A stretch of DNA of 64,000 nt from the NCBI GenBank assembly GCA_013365325.1, contig JABVXV010000026.1, positions 248,001-312,000 of the forward strand, read 5' to 3'. A program made the translations under genes and the position numbers. Positions 1 through 10,427 of this stretch are shown piece after piece. This DNA is from Dipetalonema caudispina (taxonomy: Eukaryota > Nematoda > Chromadorea > Rhabditida > Onchocercidae). Position 1 is the first letter of the stretch; every line of letters begins with the position of its first letter. The notes under the pieces are model-generated. The model searched no databases and was not told where the DNA came from. It was given only the letters and a program-made list of their open reading frames with translations.

Positions 1-2
1 TT

Positions 3-122
3 GCTGTTGAATATTTTCTCGTAATGGATGATCAGATATTTTATCAATTAATGCGTCATAGTTATAAATCTTTATTTATTCCTAAAATTTATGCTTTAAG
101 AATATCGATTATTCAAAAATGA
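3..122 (+). CDS. 3' end of an unidentified gene cut by the left window edge
   Basis: An open frame runs from the first bases to a TGA at 120-122, about 39 codons. It reads as ordinary protein: an acidic DDQ stretch, then aromatic residues, then a basic tail ending IIQK. No in-frame stop occurs before the terminal TGA, and codon use resembles the other exons of the window. I do not recognise the family. The gene body, if real, lies outside the window. A GT at 60-61 could instead be a donor, which would make this an internal exon ending at 59. The segment is too short to exclude chance. Confidence 0.35.
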   Translation, partial: AVEYFLVMDDQIFYQLMRHSYKSLFIPKIYALRISIIQK

Positions 123-1567
123 GGTGCGAATTATTATAACTATAATTATTGGATGATAATTGTGAAAGGAAATTATGACATATAGAAATGAGTGATTTCG
201 ACTATTCATCAAAACGATTGAATCAGTTGCAATGTTGCAAAGCCTAAGAAGATACTGTCATCAGAATATAATAATCCAAAATTTGATAATAATCAATCAA
301 TAAAGTCTATTTGTATCATTACATGCATCTGTTTGGGACTATCATACATTTTCCATGGATTACAACAAACTGCACTGATGCTCAAATAACAATAGTTTGG
401 TTTTGTATGAAGGATTACCGAATATTTTGTACTCAATGAATGATATATTGTATATTATAACTCCTATATGATATTATTTTGTGTTGGTATATTGGCCAAA
501 ACATTTGTTTGAAAGCTATCACTTAGATACTTTGGTGATATAACGAAACAAATAGCATAATTTTTCGTTCTCGCCAAATTACGTAATAATGAAAATTTTA
601 GGGAAAAAAAAGTTAAACTCGAATAACCTTTGTTATAATTTATTTTTAACTTCGTAGTATTAAGCTCGCAAAATATATGCATTCATTCACTGTCCCTCTG
701 TCAACTTTATGAATTAATTTAATTCCTTTCCAAATTTCGAATATTTCAAATCATAATTTTTGAAAGGTTAATTTCAAATAATGTTCCGAATGGTACAGAA
801 TAATATCATTTAGGATAATATTGACCTCATCTTATATTTTCAGCGTTGAAGTAAATATTTTTGAAATTCTTGCTCAGGTGATGATATTTTTTCTTTTTTA
901 AGTTAAAACACCAAATCGGTCAAAGGTTATTCATGAATCAAAATACATAAAATTAAATTACTTTTAAAGTAGTTATTGTTGTTTTTCATAAATTCAAATG
1001 TAAAATTTAAAATAATGTCCTTCGAAAAAGAAGAAATTAATCAACGGTGTAAAAAGAGAAAAGAAGTTCGATTTATTCGCTGAAATGTTTTAATGTTTTA
1101 AATTGTACAAAGATATATAATATCTTGTGTATTCATTAAGATGTTTATATGTTCATAAATTTAAATGTAAAATTTGAGAAAGTTAGTCAACAATGTGAAA
1201 GTTAAAAAAAAAACTGAATTTGTTCATCAAAATGTTTTGAAATTTAAGCTTAGCGATTTTTTCTCTTGAATACCAATTCGTGAGTATTTGTAATTTCCAC
1301 TTGTTATTTTTCGAAAAAAAAAAATAAAAAAATTAAAGAGAAAGAAGAGAGAACTTAGGTTTCATAAAGCTTTATGTAAATTTTACCGGTAAGTTATTAT
1401 AACTTTGTACGAAAAGCTTCTTCATCGCTCTTGAGATTTCATTGAACTAAAATTTCATGACAGATTGTTTTATTTTATAATAGATAAACTAGTCAATAAA
1501 AATATAATTGCTATTGGAGAAATTTTAGATACCTAATAAATTTAATTTTAAATTGTAAGCCAAAAAT
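123..1567. other. Intergenic, no supported gene
   Basis: AT-rich sequence with many stops in all frames. A short acceptor-donor-bounded segment at about 842-878 could be an orphan exon of about 11 codons, but its phase could not be tied to the next gene. I see nothing else to annotate. Confidence 0.5.
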
Positions 1568-4500
1568 TTGTACAACTTGAGGGTTCAAGCAAACTGCATC
1601 ACTCATCGCGATAGCTTTAGCAGCGATTCAAGCGATACTATCATTGCATTCCCGGTGGTAGTTAATCGAACTGAAATATCAGAGAAAGAAACAGATTCCA
1701 ATTCAGGTATTTTAAATTTCATCACTTCTTCTTTAAGTAAATTATCATTTACTTAAAAATAATGGATGGTAAGGTTTTTTGTTTCTCAAATTGATTAGAA
1801 AAAACACAAAGAGCAAAAGCTTTATTAGCCTTTGATTCAATTGGAATTTGAAATAATTCATTCATTATAGATAAACTTGTAAATTATGCCAATCTTTTAT
1901 CGATCCTTTGAAATACTCATTATTTAATAAAAAATGTATTATTGGAATAATAACAAAATAATCATTAATCGAAGATAACTTTAATTAATTCCGAAGACAG
2001 TAACTTATAATTAGTCGTATCAGATTCGGGAAAGGATACGATGCACGGTGATTCAGTTATATTTTCAATCGAAACTACAGCTTTAGATACACGTATGACA
2101 TTACGTAGTGTATTAAACTGTCCTTTCGAATATATCAACAAGGTCAGTAACCTTTTTTATATATGTCTGTATTTAAATAATCAGAAACAATTTACATATT
2201 AGAAATAATCGGAGTAGTAAATAATAAAAATTTTCATTGCTGCTTTTTTTCTTCCAATCTTCTTCAAAACATAATTGTAAATTGGATCAAAATTTCGAGA
2301 ATTGCTTTATTTTTATTATATTAACTAATTGTTATCTAAATTACGATTTCAATTTTTTTTATTTTAGTTGGCATATTCGTTTATTTTTGTTTCATGCAGT
2401 AGTATCAACTTCAACTTTTATTTTATTTAATGAAATTGAAGTTCTTCCATCATTAAATCATTTTTTCCTTGCTTTTTTTGTTGGCATATTTGTGTTCATT
2501 ATTTATATCTGTACACTTTATTAGCAGCCACCATTAATGGCTATGGAAAACTATTGTTTTGTAATTAGCAATGATTTGGTGGATATTGAAAAAATAATTG
2601 AAAATTCGAAGTCGTGGTGGAAACAAACAAGCTCCAGGGTTCGCTATTACTTATCGAAGGGGATGAAAACATTTTATGAGGTATGATTGGATCAATCAAA
2701 TCAAAATACAATCATTTTCATGGAACAGTGGAGGAATTTAATCTTAAAAATTTGCAAATTTTATCAAACTAATTTTGAATTAACATAAATTTATGCAATT
2801 TGTTCAGGTTGATGCACTACTTTGCCGAGGTCAATTACGTTGTGCATATGCACGAAGAGGTAGAGGTCGAGCAGCTAGCATTGAACCAATTCCATTAGAA
2901 CAAATATTCCGGTTCAAACACATTTTTAATCTCCCTGAATTTCATTCAAATTTGTTAAAAATACATTTTTATAGAAATTTGCTTATTAAAAAAACTGGAC
3001 TTGGCAAATTTTCAAATTTGAAAATTGTTTCTAACAAAAATGTTTTTTATTGAAAATCATTTATGAAACTGTTATATATAATACAAAAATTTCATTATTT
3101 TCACTTTTTTCCTTTTTTATTAAAGGAAAGCAAATTTAGCAGAATTGCTCCATGTGAATACTAACAATAAATAGCTAATGAATGTCTCTCGGTTACTCTA
3201 TTTCACTAAATTCCAAAAAATTAATACAAAATTTTTAAGAAAACATTTCATGACTGTGATTTTGACGACTATTTTTCATAATTGTATCTCATAATATTTG
3301 TAACTGTTGTTAATTAGTAATTCAAGACTTAATTTGCAATAAATTTCAGAGTATCCCGGATATATAGCCATTGGAAGACATGTATTAGTTTTCATCGGAT
3401 TATCAGCTGTATTAGTCCAGTTACGGAAAGTAAGACTGTCGACACATTTGATTTTTGCTTCAGAATTTTAAACCAGAGCTATTTCTAAGTTTTTTTTTTG
3501 GATTAAAAATTTTTTTAAACTATTTTGCAGCAAAGTGGAGTTTTATTGAATTTTTTCAACAGCAAAATGAAGTTTTATGTAATTTTTCTTAAGAAGGTCC
3601 GAGTAGATAAAAGAAGGTGCTTTTGAAAATTACAAATTACAGAGATATAATTAAGGTCAGTATTTCGCCGTTACAACTATTAGAAGTTTAATATAGATTC
3701 ATTGCTTACATCCGATCAATTTTACTTGCTTAACTTTTCAAAATATATTTCAATTTTAACTTAAGTTTTAATATTTTGCTATGATTAAATCCGATGCCTT
3801 CGCATAATTTCAGATGCAATGGAGGTTTATGGCTTCCAAAAGCGAATTTTTGTGCAATATTTGTGGAGAACAGAGAAAGTTTGTCATTTTAAATTTTTCA
3901 TAGGGGAAATATAATAATTCATTATTTAATAAGTGCTTTCAATTTCATTTTACATTTGTGGGAAGGAAAGAAATTTTTTAAACTTTTTTCAAAAAAAAGA
4001 CTTCAAGCTCAGTAATTGATAAATCTAAACAAATGAATCATTTAACGAGTGAAATGGATCTTAAATATTATTGACATTGTTAAGAAAATTTGTATTTGTT
4101 TGCAATTTTAATTTAAGCAATATTTTTCACTTTATTTTTTCTAGCAAGAAGAAAAACGACGTGTAGCAGAAGAATATAAAACAAGTAAAATGGCGACTTC
4201 ATCTAAGCAGAAGACTACTCATCGATTGAGTAAATCATCATTAATAGTAACATCCGTAGGTTTTTATTTATTTCCTTTGAATTATATTTAATTAAATTGA
4301 TGAATATTTGTAAGCTCTAATCAATTAAGCCAATAAATGATTGAGAATTCTAAATTTGTTTACGAATTATATCACGAAATCGATTCGTCCTTGTATTGAA
4401 TATAACAGTAAGCATTTCTTTCATTCGTACTATTTTGACATATTTTGGCTTATACCATTTTCGCATTCAAGCAAGACCATAAATTTTGAATACATTTTTG

Positions 4501-5272
4501 ATAGTCTTTTATTTGATCAAAACCAAAAATCATCTGTGGATATCAAATAAATTTTGAAATAATATTTAACAGAAATTCACACAGTTATTTGTCAATTTTA
4601 ATTCTTCAGCGAGCTTAATATATCCCACATATGTTTATTTGTATAATAGAACATGGATAATGATAAACTTGTGATGATTTTTTGGATCAGAAAGTGCTAC
4701 TATATAGCAGTTCCCGGTCAAAGCTATTCTCCTGGATATTTGATATATTTCGTTTTTCTCCTCGTCCAATTTTCCGACAGTTTTCTTTTGGTACTACAAA
4801 ACAAGCATTCTTCAATCAAGCTTATCTTCCTTTCAGTTATATAACATTCTATTTTGTTTAGAGAAAAATTCATAAGCATGCAGCTATATTTTCTATAATC
4901 AATTCTTATATTGCATTTTTCGAATTTTTCAACTATCCATTGAATTAGTGAAATTTGAAGGAACAATCGCCCTCATTCACGCAAAATTCGGTTGCTACAT
5001 TGAATCGTCGTAACCCGTCACATATCCCACATGCCAGAATGAATTATCAGAGGAAACAAGTGGATATATCAATCAATCGACCTCATTCTGCAATACCTCA
5101 GCTACAAAACTCAAAAAGTAGAAGTTCGCATAAAGTCACCGAACCTTTTAAGATTACTCTTCCTGAATCGCCTAAAAATAATCGACCGGTATCTTTACTT
5201 GATTTAAGGGAGCAATTCCAGAAACACCAACAAAAATTTAAGAAAAAACTTCCTAGTACAGTCAATTGTTAG
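1568..5272 (+). CDS. Unidentified multi-exon nematode gene with a basic C-terminus
   Basis: Exons read by eye are about 1568-1706 (5' limit unresolved), 2024-2142, 2525-2680, 2808-2911, 3350-3429, 3814-3878, 4145-4255 and 4961-5272. Phases agree at every junction (1,0,0,2,1,0,0) and acceptors are good TTTCAG-like sites, so this is a real spliced frame even though I do not recognise the family. The deduced protein exceeds 350 residues. It is Ser/Asp-rich near the N-terminus, then has a Trp/Lys segment (SWWKQ), an Arg/Gly-rich patch (ARRGRGRAAS), a charged helix (QEEKRRVAEEYK) and a basic, Ser/Pro-rich tail with REQFQKHQQKFKKKL shortly before the stop. No signal peptide or membrane span is evident. 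The first coding exon with an ATG is missing and probably lies upstream of 1568. The composition suggests an intracellular, possibly nucleic-acid-associated protein, but that is a guess. Confidence 0.6.
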
Positions 5273-5456
5273 CATTGGCAGAAAAAATTCGCTATGGCCT
5301 TATATGATAAGCTTTATATATTGTAGTGCTCATAATGATAAGCAGCCCTAATTTTAATAGATTAATTTACATGTAAATGGGAAAGTCATTATCATTCTTC
5401 GATAGATGTATGGAACTGTTAAAGCTTACAAAACTATTCTCTTTTCCGAAATTTCA

Positions 5457-5462
5457 AATAAA
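5457..5462 (+). other. Poly(A) signal for the upstream gene
   Basis: A canonical AATAAA lies 185 nt past the TAG at 5270-5272, on the same strand. It gives a plausible short 3' UTR. Confidence 0.5.
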
Positions 5463-6106
5463 TACTAAAACTTTTTAAAACACATTAGAAAAATAGATTG
5501 TTTATCTTAATTTCTTATCATAATGCTTATTGTTTATTGTTTGCTGTTTGTTGCTTTCATTATTTATCATTTATGAATTTTCAAATTTTTTCACAACTTT
5601 CTCTACGGAAAGCTTGAAATTCCATGCGAATTTTTTCTACCTCAATCAAAATTGCCAGTAGTACCTGTATGGTTATATGTTCATAAAATTCATTTAGTCA
5701 GTGATTATGAAATCATCAGTAAAATATGGTTTAGTTTCTTTGTAATAATCATTTTTATCCATAATATCAACTTGTTGATGGATTAAATTTTGTTTTAATG
5801 TGATGGAAAGGTATATCTGCCACATGAATGAAACCGAATGAAAAATGAAATTTTAAAAGTTACATTGAAAGAAATAAAAATATCGTTCTAGAGGCTTTTC
5901 GTTTTTCTCACAAATTTCAAAGATTAATTAAATGTTTGAGTTGTTGTTATTTTGTTTTAATTTTGATTTTGTTTTCTTCTTGCTGTATAAAAGTAGTATG
6001 AAAGAAGCAATTTATTCCAAATAATTTATCATGCTTTAACTTCCAAAAATTAAGATTCAAATACTAATTTTATTCAGATGTTAATTTTGTCTTTTGAATT
6101 TGAAGA
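5463..6106. other. Intergenic, nothing recognised
   Basis: AT-rich spacer between two + strand genes. I found no open frame, repeat or structured RNA I could support. Confidence 0.5.
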
Positions 6107-7316
6107 ATGTTATTGGCTAATTCGCAAGAATTTCTGTCAAATTATTTGGAAAGGCATATTTTCCATCATCTATTTATGCGTTTTATGGATCGAGGAATAA
6201 GAATTAATGAATTTTATATAAAAGTGTTTCTAACAAATTTTCACAATTTTTTCTAGCACTGAAATAATCTACTTCGAATTTCTTTCTTTGATATTTATAA
6301 TCGCATTTTTTAAATAAGATTTGTAATTTTTCGGCCAACTTAAGCTATGGTTAGTATTTTTTCCTTTCAAGAAATAATAACCGATATGTGGAAGAATCGT
6401 TAATAATTAATAGTAATAATAATGATAATGATAATAATGACAATTAGTAATAGTAACAATAATTAGCAACAATAATAATTAAAACTAACACTGATAGTAA
6501 ATAAATAATGGCAGTAATAAATAATAGTAATGGTAATATTAGTAATAATATAAATAATAATCATAATAATAGTTGGACTTCACCAGACCTAAGCTACATC
6601 TACAAGTAATTAAGTAATTATATGATAATAAATAAGTAATCATGTTTAGTAAGTAATAGGTAATTTAAATAAGTAATTGTACTCTCAGCTGGTAGAATTC
6701 CTTTGTCAATTTGATGTCACATATTAAAAATTATTTGAAGAATTTAATGCATTCTTCTGGATCTTTTTTTTTGCATGGTACTTATTACCGTAATGTGAAT
6801 AAAGCATGCCATCATATAGTTTGGATATCAAAATTCAATCATGATAAGTAAAGCAAGAAATTAATTAAGTATTCAGAACATTCAACTTCTTGACCAAATT
6901 TTTTCTGAGGCTGCTTGAGTAATTCTTTTTTCTAAATCCTTTTAACCTTTTATGAAGCTTTTAGAAGAAATCAATAAAATAGCACAACAGATTGATACAT
7001 GGCTTCGCAAAAGTAATGCATTGAAACCGGTGTCATGAATACCGTAAGAAAACTATTGCTTATTCATAAAGGACATTTGATACTCGAAATGGAAAAATTA
7101 GAATGTTTGAAAAATTCGATGGAAAATTTATTCAAATCTTATCCTACTTGAAAAATGACATTTGCAGAAAATGGTAGTATGAAGAAATTTTTTTCAATTT
7201 TAGCGATATCACTAGCAGATATCCCAAAGAAACATACCAAAAAAAAAAAACAGACAGTAATAAAACGAAAATCTCAACTTTATCCTTTAATCCGCGAAAA
7301 CTTTTCTTTCACCTAA
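6107..7316 (+). CDS. Small helical protein gene with overlapping or broken frames
   Basis: Exon 1 (6107-6223) begins ATG TTA TTG and encodes 39 residues. A GTGTTT donor follows, and exon 2 (6958-7038) joins in phase 0 after ATGAAG. It encodes LLEEINKIAQQIDTWLRKSN and ends at a TGA (7036-7038), giving a 65-residue amphipathic, probably coiled-coil protein. A second coding-like frame, shifted by one base, overlaps that stop. It starts at ATG 7035, reads Lys/Leu/Glu-rich helix for 38 codons, and stops at 7149-7151. The same frame past that stop ends at a donor-like site at 7171. A last exon-like segment (7204-7316) follows a TTTTAG acceptor in matching phase and is Lys-rich. So either the annotated gene is the 65-aa protein, or this is a longer gene interrupted by one frameshift and one stop. 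I cannot name the family. Confidence 0.4.
6405..6571. repeat. Imperfect AAT/ATT microsatellite
   Basis: About 165 bp of degenerate trinucleotide repeat built on AAT, GAT and AGT, inside the intron of the small helical gene. Confidence 0.8.
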
Positions 7317-9376
7317 TAATAATTCATTATCAAAATGCAGCAAATATTTAAGATAATTTTTCTAAATCCTGCTTCTTTTCAGTTTACATTAAGTACAATG
7401 AATGAATAATTCTGGTTAATCATATGAATAATACATTAGGAAAAGTTTCTTCCCTTCTTTCATATATATTCAAATTTTTTTTAAAAGATAAAAAATGCGA
7501 CAAAAAATGTTTCGCCAAAACTTTCTCCATTCTTCTCTTCTTTCCTATTAACACTCATAATGTGACACTCTTGAAGAACGTTTGCTTAATAACGAAGTCA
7601 AATTACAAATACAATAAAATTGCTGAGATATAAATGATCCATATAGATTTATTGATTGCTATGATTCTTATAGGTCAGTTGGAATAACCATTTCTCAAGA
7701 AATTACATCAAGGTATAATTTTCCATTACTACCAAAAGCACCAATCTGTGCTATAATCCAAAATATATCAAACCATTATGAAAGTGTAATATTCAAAAGA
7801 GAAATATTGTTCATTACCACCTGTCACATAATTTTTTCCCAATTATTTATTTAATAAGAAACGATACCAATATTTCTATGATAATAATTATGCTGCTGGA
7901 CGGATGCAGTAATTCTGACCGAAAACTTATTTTATTTCCAGACGTATCGCAGAATCGGAAACAAATGAGAAATATATTTGTCTGGTAATGCTATCGAAAT
8001 GAATTTGTTCCGGCAAATATGGAAAATGTATAATTACAATGACTATATTCAATCCCAAAATTATTTCTAAATTTCATTTTCTTTTAAATTACTTGTTAAC
8101 CTTCGGTATAATTCTACACATATCGTTCTGTAATAACAGAAATATGACTTTTACTTCTTCGTCAGATATATTTGATAGTATATTAGTATTTCGTCTCATG
8201 GATTAATATAGTGTTAAATACAATGACATTTCAGCTTATTATTCCTGTTAATCGTTAGTTTTTTTTTTTCCCGTCGTTCTTATTTAAATCTTAGTAATGG
8301 GATAAATTTTTTATTGCATTAATATTTTTACATTGATTGATAAGATAAAAAAAACTGAGGACTGCTTTTCAGTTTCTCATATAATGGCAATAAAGTAATA
8401 ATTGACAGTCGCGGGGCGATTAATGATAAAAATAGTGACCGACTTTTTGCAATGTTGTATTAGAAGCTTAGTAATCATTGCTTTCAACAAAAAGCAATAC
8501 ACTGTCAGCAGACAATATGTGCCTTGACTGCAGATAATAGTAATAATAACAAGGATATTCAGGAACCACTTTGAACCGAAATAATTTATAAAAAAATAAA
8601 ATAACTCGCAAAAACACATCACCCATTTGGCCAAAAAAAAGGAATTATGTCAATCACGTAAAACGCACACAAAATTTAATCCATTTGACACAGAAATTTA
8701 AATTAAATAAACCATTTAGAAAAAAATTTTGGATTAGACAAACAATTTTCTGCAAAAACAACAGTTTCCAATACTTCTGAACATACAACAATAATATTAT
8801 GTCAAAACTGAAAAAAAACTTTCCTTAATCCCTTCATCCTGCTATTTTCATTCTTGAGTTCTCATTGCTACTCAAAAAAAACAACAATCCAATCTATGAT
8901 TAACAATACTTGTAAAGTTTGGAAGTTTCAAAAGTTCCCCTCGATATATGCAAATTTCGATTGATTGTCTAAAATTGTGAATTGCTTGAAAAGTTGCCGA
9001 ATAAAATTCCTTCATATCAACAAATAAAAATTATGTTGCAGGAAATCTTAAAAGCTATCAAATAAACATGATAAAATTAACAGGAATATTATTGAAGAGG
9101 CTATACAGCATGCCATAACGATTAATAAATTTAAACATGATTGAAATCCTTGCTTCATACATTTGACGCCATTAATGTCACTAAAGGCGATACAGCGCGT
9201 CCAACAGCCAATTCCATATAAAAATAATCACGATCGACTATAGAAACGACATGTTACCGAATAAGTCAATTAAAAAAAGCATATAGTTCCAATGCTATTT
9301 ATTATTGATGAAATTGTTCTCATATTTTTTTGGAATAACTTCACTGCCGTGTTATGCTCCCTATTTCTGATTTAAA
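7317..9376. other. No supported gene
   Basis: Two kilobases of AT-rich sequence. A minus-strand open frame at 8377-8634 encodes a very hydrophobic 85-residue product, but it has low-complexity codon content and no splice context, so I do not call it. Confidence 0.45.
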
Positions 9377-10041
9377 ATGAGTGGAAATACTCACAAGGTT
9401 CGTTCATTAGGGCATCGCTCAGTAGCTCTGATTCAGTCCTCAAAAAAGAAGATAAAAAAAGGCGGCGGCGAATATCGGATAAGGCTCGAAATGTTTTCAA
9501 CAATACACCGGTCACTGCTGTGCTCGAGAAAATACCCCATTGGTGCAAGACCTAAATTTAACGGAACTGACAAAACTTTGAAGATTCTGAAAAAAGTTGC
9601 TAAACTCATATTTCCTATATTTGTAGCAAGAATCACAACGTTTCTCAGATCTTGAACTGACGAGCATTTCTCTCTTTTGAAAAACTTAATGAAGAGAACT
9701 AAAACTTTCCGTCCTTTCATGTCTACAATGATGCGCCTAAAATATATGGTTTGATGATTACCAGGAAAGTGGATAGTCTAATGTTTTTTAAGAACTTTAA
9801 TTCGAGAGATTGTTAGAAAAATATAAACATACCGAATTTATTGCATGAAAAAGGTGTGCCGCTTCGTCTTGATGACCATGTATTATCCGAGCATGTAGTG
9901 CAATATGGATAAGTTTTGGTCGCAGAGCCAAAAGCGCAGCAAAATTGTCAAGAGTCCAGGAATGTGGAGCTGCTTAAAAAACTTCTGGATTTTAATGGTG
10001 GTTTAGTAAGAGTTGAGCTTGACAGTAACTTAAAAATTTAG
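9377..10041 (+). pseudogene. Decayed coding relic with frameshifts and stops
   Basis: This stretch is richer in G+C than its surroundings and reads as protein only if the frame is switched. From 9377 one frame gives MSGNTHKVRS. Another gives SSSDSVLKKEDKKRRRRISD and then NNTPVTAVLEKIPHWCKT before a TAA. From about 9700 a third frame gives FHVYNDAPKIYGLMITRKVD, then LLHEKGVPLRLDDHVLSEHV and RNVELLKKLLDFNGGLVRVE, interrupted by TAG, TAA and TAG. Stops or shifts occur roughly every 40-60 codons, and there are no splice signals at the breaks. This is how a pseudogene of an unidentified protein looks. The antisense open frame at 9433-9720 is most likely a shadow. The parent gene is not in this window. 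Confidence 0.45.
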
Positions 10042-10427
10042 CAGAAACTTATTAATATCATGGTGCTAATTAAATGCCAACTTGGGATAATTATAATCAA
10101 ATGTTATGTAACAGCAGCACAGTAATTTGACAATATACAAGTAAAAAAATCTAGTCTCAGCTTGGATTATCTGAACCATTCGCTTTCAGTGTTGTGGTCT
10201 TTTCATGTTATTAAGATACCGTTGAACATCAGTTTACAGCATCTTATTCTTATCTATATTATATTATATTCAATTCCTTCCAAGTCACTACACCATGTTC
10301 GCTCCAGCATATCACTTCAAGTACACCAAACGATCTTTTACTTTCAAGGTGATATCTGACAACAATCAGTAAATGTTATGATTTAAGTAGTAAACACAAT
10401 TCCTCGGAAATTCCTATGGATTCCAAA
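10042..10427. other. Spacer; 3' flank of the FBXO47-like gene
   Basis: No coding signal I trust. A + strand open frame at 10162-10359 is hydrophobic, lacks splice context and overlaps the presumed 3' UTR of the minus-strand gene. Confidence 0.45.

Noticed and set aside
9433..9720. 95-codon minus-strand open frame
   Set aside because: It is antisense to the broken + strand coding relic, which has more natural protein content in its pieces. No splice context.
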